A stretch of DNA of 64,000 nt from Pedobacter rhizosphaerae (GTDB taxonomy: Bacteria > Bacteroidota > Bacteroidia > Sphingobacteriales > Sphingobacteriaceae): NCBI RefSeq assembly GCF_900111155.1, contig NZ_FOGG01000025.1, forward strand, positions 1-64,000. Reading direction: 5' to 3'. Both the position numbers and the translations under genes were made by a program. Under the pieces are notes generated by a model, which searched no databases, was not told the DNA's origin, and saw only the letters and a program-made list of their open reading frames with translations. Shown in pieces: positions 1 to 8,200 of this stretch; positions within the stretch are counted from its first letter, which is position 1; every line of letters starts with the position of its first letter.

Positions 1-283
1 TTAGACCCGTAACACTTTTTTAGTCCGGAGTCAAGAGTCGTTAGTCAAGAGTCTTGGATGTATAATCCTTTCAAGAAGCTAATTTAATCAGCATGAAAAT
101 TGAATTACAGCGAGGCGCTTGGTCCCGTAACCTTTTTTTTTAGTTCAAAATCTGGAGTCGTTAGTCTAAAGTTCCGGTTGCAATTTAGGCGCTTAAACCC
201 GTAACACGCAACACATAACCCAAAACATTAACGTGCGGTAAACAGACTCAAGACTAATGACTGTGGACTACAGACTCCCTACC
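1..283. repeat. Intergenic low-complexity phrase repeats
   Basis: No gene is supported here. The stretch contains imperfect reiterations of two short phrases. One is built from AGTC/GTTAGTC words (about 28-56, 146-172 and, as the complement GACT, 243-280). The other is built from GTAAC/ACACGCAAC/ACACATAAC words (about 195-232). The second phrase recurs around 1100-1290, 20210-20890 and 35605-35640, so it is a dispersed family. No hairpin or promoter stands out. Confidence 0.5.
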
Positions 284-595
284 CTAATTTCCTTTGAAAA
301 CGTTAACCGTTGCAGTTTTCCAGAAGAGATAGCCGAGATTGCCGCAGATTTCCCCAACCAGACTTTCTATCGGCTCGGGTACATCGTTTACTACACGGAA
401 ACGAATTTTATATTTGGGGTTATAACTGATGTAAACCACAACATCTTCATTTCTTTCTCCCATGCTTTTTAGATCAGCAAGATGTACCTCCTGAAGTTCG
501 AAAGCAGCTTTCTGCAAACGCTCGTTCATTACCCTCCCCAATGCCTTATCAGGCACGAAATCAGTTTCCAGAATTGCCAATACTGTTACAGTCAT
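284..595 (-). CDS. Small conserved hypothetical protein, paralogue of the gene at 58991-59320
   Basis: This 103-residue soluble protein has no signal peptide or membrane segment. Its best support is a second copy in the window, the 109-residue product at 58991-59320. Both share the start MT-V-TVLAILETDF, the block VYISYNPKYKIRFRVVNDVP (with conservative changes) and the C-terminal CG-LGY-W element. The family is not recognised. The conserved basic and aromatic centre could be a ligand-binding or small-domain core, but no catalytic motif is visible. It stands alone, convergent with the plus-strand gene beginning near 745. Confidence 0.75.
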   Translation of the reverse strand: MTVTVLAILETDFVPDKALGRVMNERLQKAAFELQEVHLADLKSMGERNEDVVVYISYNPKYKIRFRVVNDVPEPIESLVGEICGNLGYLFWKTATVNVFKGN

Positions 596-744
596 GCAAC
601 AAATTTATACGGATATATTACATTAGCAAGTCAAAATTCGTAAGCGACTGAGAATGAGGAAAAATATTTACTTGGATTTTAAAAAATGAACAAATTAATT
701 AAAAAACCTATAATTTATGGATTCTACTGGGTATTTTTGCAGCC

Positions 745-1095
745 ATGTTACCAGCTTATAAGATTCTATATCTTTTTGAAAGTCCATCCCTATTTATCAC
801 AGAAATTAAAAGGCTTAACATGCCTGAAGATGCCGAACTATCAGAAATATTTCATTGGCTTTTTCTAGATAGGAAATCGGGTGCCTTAATCAAATTGTGG
901 TTTCGCTCTCTCGATTCTTCTCCAGCTATTGAAGAACGTTATTTTGAACAGGGTTATCTGAAGTTCAACTCTGCTGAAGCAACATTTATCGAAAAATATA
1001 ATTCTGCACAGCACAGCCTTGATAATCGCAGTAACAGCGTACCCGCAAAAGAACTTATTGCAGCTTTGGAGAATTACTTGAAAACCCATTCGTAG
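745..1095 (+). CDS. Hypothetical protein
   Basis: A 116-residue open frame with plausible amino-acid composition (hydrophobic N-terminus, amphipathic charged C-terminal half). It has no recognised domain. Translation might begin at the ATG at 745 or at an internal Met just before the PEDAEL segment. An overlapping frame starting at 686 also has a Met and a hydrophobic start, so an upstream frameshift cannot be excluded. The downstream flank consists of GTAAC-type repeats. It is kept because it is the best coding frame between two repeat-bearing gaps. Confidence 0.5.
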   Translation: MLPAYKILYLFESPSLFITEIKRLNMPEDAELSEIFHWLFLDRKSGALIKLWFRSLDSSPAIEERYFEQGYLKFNSAEATFIEKYNSAQHSLDNRSNSVPAKELIAALENYLKTHS

Positions 1096-1096
1096 G

Positions 1097-1284
1097 GAGT
1101 TATGGGTTGCGAGTTGCAGGTTATGAGTCAAATTGCCTAAAAACCTAATCACTTATACCATAAACGTCCAAACACGTAACCCAACTAAGCAGTTGCAGGA
1201 TATGAGGCAAAATGCCTAAAAACGTAGACGCCTATACAATAAACGCCAGGACACACAACCCATAACTCACAACTCGTAACCTCA
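1097..1284. repeat. GTAAC/ACTC phrase repeat, intergenic
   Basis: Two near-copies of a roughly 60-70 bp segment lie head to tail: a GGTTATGAGTCAAATTGCCTAAAAAC-type block near 1120 and a matching GATATGAGGCAAAATGCCTAAAAAC-type block near 1199. Each is followed by CCATAAACG/CAATAAACG words and bordered by GTTGC, GGGTTA and GTAAC words. There is no coding potential. It belongs to the same dispersed phrase family as 20210-20890. Confidence 0.5.
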
Positions 1285-2559
1285 CTAACGGGAGGCAGTC
1301 AAAATTTCAGTTAACTCATCTTGTTCTTCTGGGGTAAATGCTACAATATCATTGAGCAATTGAAAGATAGCATCTTGTGCCTGCGTGCTTAATAACATAC
1401 CTAAAAGCCTCACCAACATTTTCTTTTGATCTATACTTAGCGCGCTGAATAACTTGGGTTCCAATTCATACAGTGCCTTTATTAAGGCAACAAGTTCACT
1501 TTTCTGTTTGCTGTTGGCGGGTTCGTTATAGTTTAGCGGGAATATTTGCTCTTGCTCATAGTTTTCGATTAACCGATCGGCGTACTCTTTTAAGAATGGT
1601 TTTCTCTTTGACCTGAGGTACTCCGTTAACTCTTTAATTAGAAACTTATAAGCCAAAGAAGCTTTAGCCGTACTAAATAAAGTTACCTGTCCATGCTCAT
1701 TCTCTGCACTTCTAAAATCGAAGTCTTTAAAGAAATCGCTATCTATATATACACTATGATAATACTCATCACTTTTTTTATTTAGAGTGGTGTAATCTTT
1801 ATAAATCTCCTCTCCAGCAGATGTGAAGTAATACTTAGAAAGCTCTTTATGAAGGTTTTCCTTCCAATGCACATATTTGATATTAAATGTGGTGGAGGTG
1901 TCGGGATGTTTAATGCTAAAGGTTTCAGTTGCCCTGATGTTACTGCTAAAATCAACTGGTTCTCCGTTTATGCTAATGGAAAAGTTTTTGTTTCTATTCA
2001 GTTCTATAAACCAGCAGAACTCATTAATTAAGAAGGGAATCACTGAGACTTCCAATTCCTGTAAACCCATGCGTAAATTGGTAAAACGTACTCTAGTTCC
2101 TGTTGTACCCGTTGGGCTTGCGGCCTCAGAGAAATCATGGTTATAATTATTGAGTTCTCCTGTATTGATTTGAATCCTTCCCTTTTGCAATCCTTTTTCT
2201 GATTGATAGGTGGTAAACCAGGTTGCGGTGTGCGCAAAGGTAAAAAAGGTTAATCTCCCTACGCCGTTCCTTCCATGCATTTTGGATGTATGCTTGGGTG
2301 TTGTAATCTGGATGGCTTTTTCCGATTCATAAAATGGATCGAACTTTTGTTGTAATCTTTCAAAGTTGATTCCATAGCCATTATCTGCTATGCTTAGACT
2401 TTCTAAATGCCCCAGCTCATTGGCTACGTAATCTATGGCTACCTGATCGGCATTGGCATCAAATCCATTCCAGATATATTCTGCTATAGCTTGTTTTTCG
2501 TTATAGTTTTTTAATACTTTCTGAATACCTTTTGAGGTGATGTTTACGTTTTGCGCCAT
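1285..2559 (-). CDS. Orphan GHKL-fold ATP-binding protein (HSP90/MutL/gyrase-like ATPase)
   Basis: A 424-residue protein whose N-terminal part carries the Bergerat ATP-fold motifs. The N box is EYIWNGFDANA (E27, N31, D34), the G1 box is DNGYG (59-63) and the G2 box is GRNGVG (96-101). These bind Mg-ATP in HSP90, MutL, MORC and gyrase B proteins. The C-terminal half is helical and charged, with no recognised domain. No nuclease, helicase or toxin gene lies beside it, so a defence or repair role is only conjecture. It is followed by the 113-bp repeat array on its upstream side. ATP binding is well supported; the cellular role is unknown. Confidence 0.8.
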   Translation of the reverse strand: MAQNVNITSKGIQKVLKNYNEKQAIAEYIWNGFDANADQVAIDYVANELGHLESLSIADNGYGINFERLQQKFDPFYESEKAIQITTPKHTSKMHGRNGVGRLTFFTFAHTATWFTTYQSEKGLQKGRIQINTGELNNYNHDFSEAASPTGTTGTRVRFTNLRMGLQELEVSVIPFLINEFCWFIELNRNKNFSISINGEPVDFSSNIRATETFSIKHPDTSTTFNIKYVHWKENLHKELSKYYFTSAGEEIYKDYTTLNKKSDEYYHSVYIDSDFFKDFDFRSAENEHGQVTLFSTAKASLAYKFLIKELTEYLRSKRKPFLKEYADRLIENYEQEQIFPLNYNEPANSKQKSELVALIKALYELEPKLFSALSIDQKKMLVRLLGMLLSTQAQDAIFQLLNDIVAFTPEEQDELTEILTASR

Positions 2560-2620
2560 GTAATTACTAATTTAATTAGCAAATATAAGGGTTTTTATTT
2601 GATTTGGGTCTTGGTATGCG

Positions 2621-3640
2621 CGTCACTTAGAATTTATTTTAGGGCCTTTATATTCTGCTTCCGTAAAGATGCTGAAATAAATTCAGCAGGACGGTTACGG
2701 AGTGGGGTCTATTAAATGATCTCAGATACGCTCGTCACCCAGAGCTTGTTTCAGGGCCTTTCTACTCTGCCTCCGGTAAAGATGCTGAAATAAATTCAGC
2801 AGGACGGTTACGGAGGGGTTCTATTTAAATGATCCCTTCAAAAATCCGTCACCCTGAACTTGTTTCAGGGCCTTTCTACTCTGCTTCTGGTAAAGATGCT
2901 GAAATAAATTCAGCAGGACGGTTACGGATTGGGTTTCCTAGTTGAACTCTGGTGCGCTCGTCACCCTGAACTTGTTTCATGGCCTTTTACACATTACAAT
3001 AAAGATGCTGAAATAAATTCAGCAAGACGATTACGGATTGGGTTTCTTAGATGATCTCTGGTACGCTCGCCACCCTGAACTTGTTTCAGGGCCTTTCTAT
3101 TCTGCTTCCGCTAAAGGTGCTGAAACAAGTTCAGCAGGACGGTTACGGAGGGGATTTATCTAAATGATCCCTGGAAAAATCCGTCACCCTGAACTTGTTT
3201 CAGGGCCTTTCTACTCTGCTTCTGGTAAAGATGCTGAAATAAATTCAGCAGGACGGTTACGGATGGGATTTATTTAAATGACCCCTGCAAAAATCCGTCA
3301 CCCTGAACTTGTTTCAGGGTCTTTCTACTCTGCTTCTGGTAAAGATGCTGAAATAAATTCAGCAGGACGGTTACGGATTGGGGGGCTTAAATGATCCCCT
3401 CAAAAATCCGTCACCCTGAACTTGTTTCAGGGCCTTTCTACTCTGCCTCCGGTAAAGATGCTGAAATAAATTCAGCAAGGCGGTTACGGATTGGGGGGCT
3501 TAAATGATCTCTTATACGCTCGTCACCCTGAACTTGTTTCAGGGTCTTTCTATTCTGCTTCCGGTAAAGATGCTGAAACGAGTTCAGCAGGACGGTTACG
3601 AAAAATAAATTCAGCAGGACAATTGCGGCTCTGCAAGACG
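2621..3640. repeat. Tandem array of nine 113-bp palindrome-bearing units
   Basis: Nine head-to-tail units begin near 2621, 2733, 2847, 2959, 3068, 3182, 3296, 3409 and 3521, a spacing of 109-114 bp. A partial remnant follows at 3601-3640. Each unit contains an imperfect palindrome CCCTGAACTTGTTTCAGGG and, about 35 bp later, a second palindrome GCTGAAATAAATTCAGC, followed by GGACGGTTACGGA and a variable 25-bp linker. The first unit is the most diverged. No reading frame is shared by the units and no spacers as in CRISPR are present. Related single copies occur near 38040-38230. Confidence 0.9.
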
Positions 3641-3648
3641 AATATTTA

Positions 3649-4161
3649 TTATGGTCTGGCTTTACACACCCATGATTGCATATAAGGAAAGGGTTCTGTT
3701 TGATGTTTTTCTGCCTGTATATTATCGAAGGTCATGCCACACCATTGCAATAAAGGAACACCCATAAAACCTCCCTGCCGGAAATTTTCTATGATGGCTT
3801 TACCACCCGATTTATATCCTTCTTCATGGAATACAAATTCTGGATCTAAATTGAGATGAATACACGCCGCGTAAGACCATGCGATGGCCATCATTTCCCC
3901 TCCCTGATGCAGATCTGAATTTTCCAGATCATCACTCATCTCCTGCCTGATTTCGGGCGGCATGCAGGCGAGGTGTCCTGCCTCATGGAAAATATCACCG
4001 GGATAAAGCAGTTGTGCTAAATCGATAATCAATGTACCTTGGCTTAGTTTTAAGCCCGGAAGAAAGGTTTGGGAATCTATTGCGGTAAGCTTATAAACAA
4101 CACCGACCCTATCTAAAAAAGATAGGATCGGCGTAATTTGTTCTAATATGGGTTTCATCAT
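3649..4161 (-). CDS. Hypothetical protein with HExxH zinc-protease-like motif
   Basis: A 170-residue soluble protein without a signal peptide. It carries HEAGH at residues 59-63 and a glutamate in the GGEMMAIAW segment (E89), a spacing compatible with a gluzincin-like zinc site. The family is not recognised. The short length and lack of a large catalytic domain leave open whether it is a peptidase or a metal-binding protein that kept the motif. Its C-terminus ends within bases adjoining the tandem repeat array, and it reads in the same direction as the PorP gene upstream but across a roughly 100-bp gap. Confidence 0.65.
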   Translation of the reverse strand: MMKPILEQITPILSFLDRVGVVYKLTAIDSQTFLPGLKLSQGTLIIDLAQLLYPGDIFHEAGHLACMPPEIRQEMSDDLENSDLHQGGEMMAIAWSYAACIHLNLDPEFVFHEEGYKSGGKAIIENFRQGGFMGVPLLQWCGMTFDNIQAEKHQTEPFPYMQSWVCKARP

Positions 4162-4267
4162 GAAACTGGTAAAGCAAATGAGTTGTTTAATGAAAGTGTT
4201 GTCATTCAGTGTAGTGAAGAATCCATTTCAGAACTCAATAAACAATCGGAATGACCATGTAATCCAT

Positions 4268-5155
4268 TTATCTAAAATTGTATTTCAATCCGATTTCAAA
4301 TTCACCATTGGCATAGTTTTGTAAACCAGAAGTATTGGTTGTATACATCACCAATATGGCTAACTGATTTTGATACGTTGTTCCGGCACCTACAGAAAAA
4401 CTGCTGCTGCTATGGTAAATTCCACTTAGCAAAAACTTGTTCGTCCAAAACTGAGTATTTACTCCTATATCTACAATATCTCTATAGTTATCTATCCCCC
4501 TGTAAGCAAACTTCGGTTCAATTAAACTTAGCACTTTATTGGGGTTAATGAACTTGTAGCTTACCGCAGCAAAATAGGTTGCCCTGTCTACTACTGCTCT
4601 GGATAAATCGCGGTTAAAGAACCTTTTCATATTGGGTAATGCGGCCTGGATATTTATGTTTTGATTGCGAAAGGCGATTCCGAAATCACCATCAAAATAT
4701 AGCTTACGCTGATTGAAGTTCGTTAAAGAGATATCGCTCTGATCTCCCCTAACCTTACTAAAATCTATCCACTCATTCATGATACCAGCCGAAAGACCAA
4801 AATCAAGATAGCTTGATCCGCTGCTCAATGGTAAGTGATAGGCATAAGTACCCTTTAAACTGGTGCGCTGAATTACCCCTGCGTTTTCATTATAAAATGA
4901 TACACCTGCCCCAACCTTATTGTTCTCTGAACCATAGGCTGCCGTTACTGCCTGCATAGATGGCGCGCCTTCTACAGATGTCCATTGTGCCTTGTAACCA
5001 GCATTGGCTTCCCACCCCTTTTCAATACCAGCCATAGCAGGGTTACTGAGGTAAAGGTTTTGGTAGTACATGCTGCCCATCGGGTTAAGCTGCGCAAAGC
5101 TTGTCATGCCGATGCTAATCATCAAACATGTGATAAAAATTCTTTTTGTTTTCAT
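4268..5155 (-). CDS. PorP/SprF family type IX secretion membrane protein
   Basis: A 295-residue outer-membrane-type protein with a signal peptide (about residues 1-21, ending SFAQ). The N-terminal pattern is typical of PorP/SprF: LNPMGSMYYQNLYLSNPAMAG, followed by alternating beta strands and a C-terminal aromatic residue. Family members work with the type IX secretion system and are commonly encoded directly downstream of giant adhesins with a gliding-motility-type C-terminal domain, as SprF is with SprB. That arrangement is present here: it lies 71 bp after the 3276-residue adhesin. The likely role is surface attachment or export of that adhesin. Confidence 0.9.
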   Translation of the reverse strand: MKTKRIFITCLMISIGMTSFAQLNPMGSMYYQNLYLSNPAMAGIEKGWEANAGYKAQWTSVEGAPSMQAVTAAYGSENNKVGAGVSFYNENAGVIQRTSLKGTYAYHLPLSSGSSYLDFGLSAGIMNEWIDFSKVRGDQSDISLTNFNQRKLYFDGDFGIAFRNQNINIQAALPNMKRFFNRDLSRAVVDRATYFAAVSYKFINPNKVLSLIEPKFAYRGIDNYRDIVDIGVNTQFWTNKFLLSGIYHSSSSFSVGAGTTYQNQLAILVMYTTNTSGLQNYANGEFEIGLKYNFR

Positions 5156-5226
5156 CTTTATACGTTTAGCAATTGATGATCAGTTTTATAGCTATTGTTA
5201 TAGAACTGATCATACTGGTTAATCTC

Positions 5227-8200
5227 TTATTGTTGACCTACTATGGTGATATATCCTTTTCTTACTCCTATTCCCTGACCGAAATCGATGATGAAGAAGT
5301 AAGTACCTTCTGGCAATACCGAACCTCTGTAGGTACCACCCCAACTGTTATCGTACCCCTTCATTTCAAATACACTCTTTCCAGAACGATCGAATACTTT
5401 AACCGTATTGTTTGGATACATATCAATGTTCTCTACTTTCCAGGTATCATTTTTACCATCACCATTTGGCGTAAGTACGTTCATGATGTTTAACACCTGG
5501 AAGTCGGCCCTTACTTCCAAAGTAAAGGTTTTGGTACTGCTTCTTCCGTACTGGTTAAATCCTGTAACGGTGTAGGTTGTATTTTGAGATGGTCTAACCG
5601 TTAATGTTGCTGTATTCTGCCCGCTGATGATACCATTTGCATTTGACCATTGGTAGGTTACCGCTCCGGTTGCTGTAAGCGTTGCAATTTCACCTTTACT
5701 GATGCTATTGCCTTTGTTACTAGAAATGTTAATTACTGGTGGCGGATTCTCAATTACCGTAAACGACTGAACAACTGGAGTTGCTGCCTGGTAATCTGCA
5801 TTTCCCGCTTGACTGGCTGTAATATTGATTACACCTGCCCTTAAGATCTCAACCTGGTTACCATTAATAATTCGGGCAACAGCCGGGTTACTGCTGGTAT
5901 AAGTTACCGGTAAGCCAGAGCTTGCAGTGGCTGTTAAGGTAAAGGTACCGTCAGTATCCAGCTTACTTGGCAATGCTGCAAATGTGATGGTTTGCGTTGT
6001 TGGGTTCACCGTAAGTGTTCCGGCAACATAAGTAATGCTGTAGTTTGCTGCTGCTGCACCACTTGCTGTAATTGGATAGTTACCAGCTGTAGAGGTTATG
6101 GTAGCTGTAGTGCTTAACACCACCGGACTCGTTAACACAGCTGCAGTTTCTGTACCTACAAAACCACTGTAACTTGCGGTAAGTGCCGGATTAGCTTCAC
6201 CAAAGTTTCTGTTTTTATTATCTGCTGTAATAACTAAAGCTTTTCTGTTAATCTGTAAGTTGGCTGGCACATAGGTAATGCTGTAGTTTGTACCTGCAGT
6301 AAGCGTGTTTTGCGCGATGGCATAAGTACCTACACCTTCACCTGTTGCTCTGCTTAGCGCACCTGTAACATTATCGCCTGTAGCTAGCGCACCTGTAGAT
6401 AAGGTGTAAGTTAATGCAGGATCTGCTTCACCATACACCTTTGTTTTGGCATCTGCTGTAACCGTAATTGGTTTAACCGTAATGTTGGCAGTTGTTGTAG
6501 CCAGGCTGGCCAATGTATAGTTGGCTGCTTTTGCGCCTGATAAGGCTAAGCCTGCTCCAGTTACCACTTTCGCTGTTCCAACGTTCTTATCGGCAAAGGT
6601 TGCAGTGCCACCAGTTAAGGTTACATCAGCTACATCGGCTGTTAAAACTCCGGTTAAGCTTCTTCCAGAAATAGCGGCTGTAGTGTTACCATCGTAAACT
6701 TTGTTGCTCGCAGTAATGCTACCATTAACTGTTTTAGCAGTAATAGATGCAGTTGCGGTGGCTACACTGGTTAAGCTGTAGTTGGCTGCCTTGGCACCAG
6801 TAATGGTCATGCCTGCAGCGGTTACCGTTTTACCTGTGGCTACATTGGCATCAGCAAATGATGCTGTTCCACCAGTTAGATTTACATCTGCTACATCAGC
6901 AGTTAAAACACCCGTTAAGCTTCTGGTTAATACTGTAGCAGTAGTATTGCCATCATAAACTTTATTGCTGGCGGTAAATACCCCGGTAATGTTTCTAACT
7001 CCGATATTGGCAGTTGTGGTGGTCACTCCTGTTAAGTTATAGTTAGCAGATTTCGAACCTGTTAAGGTCATCCCTGCTGAAGTTACCGTTTTACCCGTAC
7101 CTATATTGGCATCAGCAAAGGTTGCGGTTCCACCGGTTAGGGTAACATCCGCTACATCAGCAGTTAATACACCTGTTAAGGTTCTGGTTAAGATACTTGC
7201 CGTGGTGTTGCCGTCATAAGCCTTATTATCAGCGGTAAACGCGCCAGAAATATCCTTAGCGGTAATATCTGCTGTGCTGTTGGCTACAGATGCTAAGGTA
7301 TAGTTAGCTGCTTTTGCTCCTGATAAGACTAAGCCTGTTGGCGTAACTGTTTTATTAGTTCCTTTATTGGCATCGGCAAAAGTGGCTGTTCCACCGGTTA
7401 GGGTTACATCGGCAACATCAGCCGTTAGTACACCGGTTAAGGTTCTGCCTGAAATGGTTGCTGTATTATTGCCATCGTAAACTTTATTGCTGGCGGTAAT
7501 ATTTCCGGTAATAGATAAGCCCGTAATATTAGCCGTTGTGTTGGCTACACCTGTTAAGCTATAGTTACTTGCTCTTGCTCCCGTTATGCTCATACCAGCT
7601 GCAGTTACCGTTTTACCCGTACCCACAGTTGCAGTAGCAAAGGCTGCTGTTCCACCGGTTAGGTTTACCGCAGCAGCATCGGCAGTTAATACGCCTGTTA
7701 AGGTTCTGGTTAATACCGTTGCTGTGGTATTGCCATCATACACTTTATTATCGGCTGTAAAGTTTCCATTGATATTCTTAGCCGTAATATTTGCGGTTGT
7801 TGCATTTACGGTGCTAATGTTATAGTTGGCTGCTTTTGCGCCTGCTAAAACTAAGCCTGAAGCATTTACTGCTTTAGCTGTACCAACATTTTCATTGTTA
7901 AATGTAGCTGTTCCGCCGTTAACGGTTACATCTGCCAAATCTGGAACCAAAACACCTGTTAAGGTTCTGATTAAAATAGCTGCTGTTGCATTGCCATCAT
8001 ACACCTTATTATCGGCTGTAAAGCCTGCGGTAATGTCTTTAGCGCTAATGTCTGCTGTGGTCGTGTTAACCACAGACAGGCTGTAGTTAGCGGCCCTGGC
8101 TCCAGCTAAGGTTAAACCAGTAGCGGTAACAGTTTTCCCAGTTCCTCTATCTGCATCTGCAAAAGTAGCTGTACCACCATTAATGGTCACATCAGCAACA

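Noticed and set aside
686..868. 60-residue plus-strand frame overlapping the hypothetical gene at 745
   Set aside because: It stops within the neighbouring frame and has mostly unspecific hydrophobic residues; the frame starting at 745 is longer and better composed.
1877..2146. Plus-strand frames antisense to the GHKL ATPase gene
   Set aside because: The minus-strand gene has clear ATPase motifs through this region; the antisense frames are unspecific.
2621..3640. CRISPR array
   Set aside because: Repeat units are about 113 bp with internal palindromes and variable linkers, without unique spacers of fixed length; no cas gene is present.
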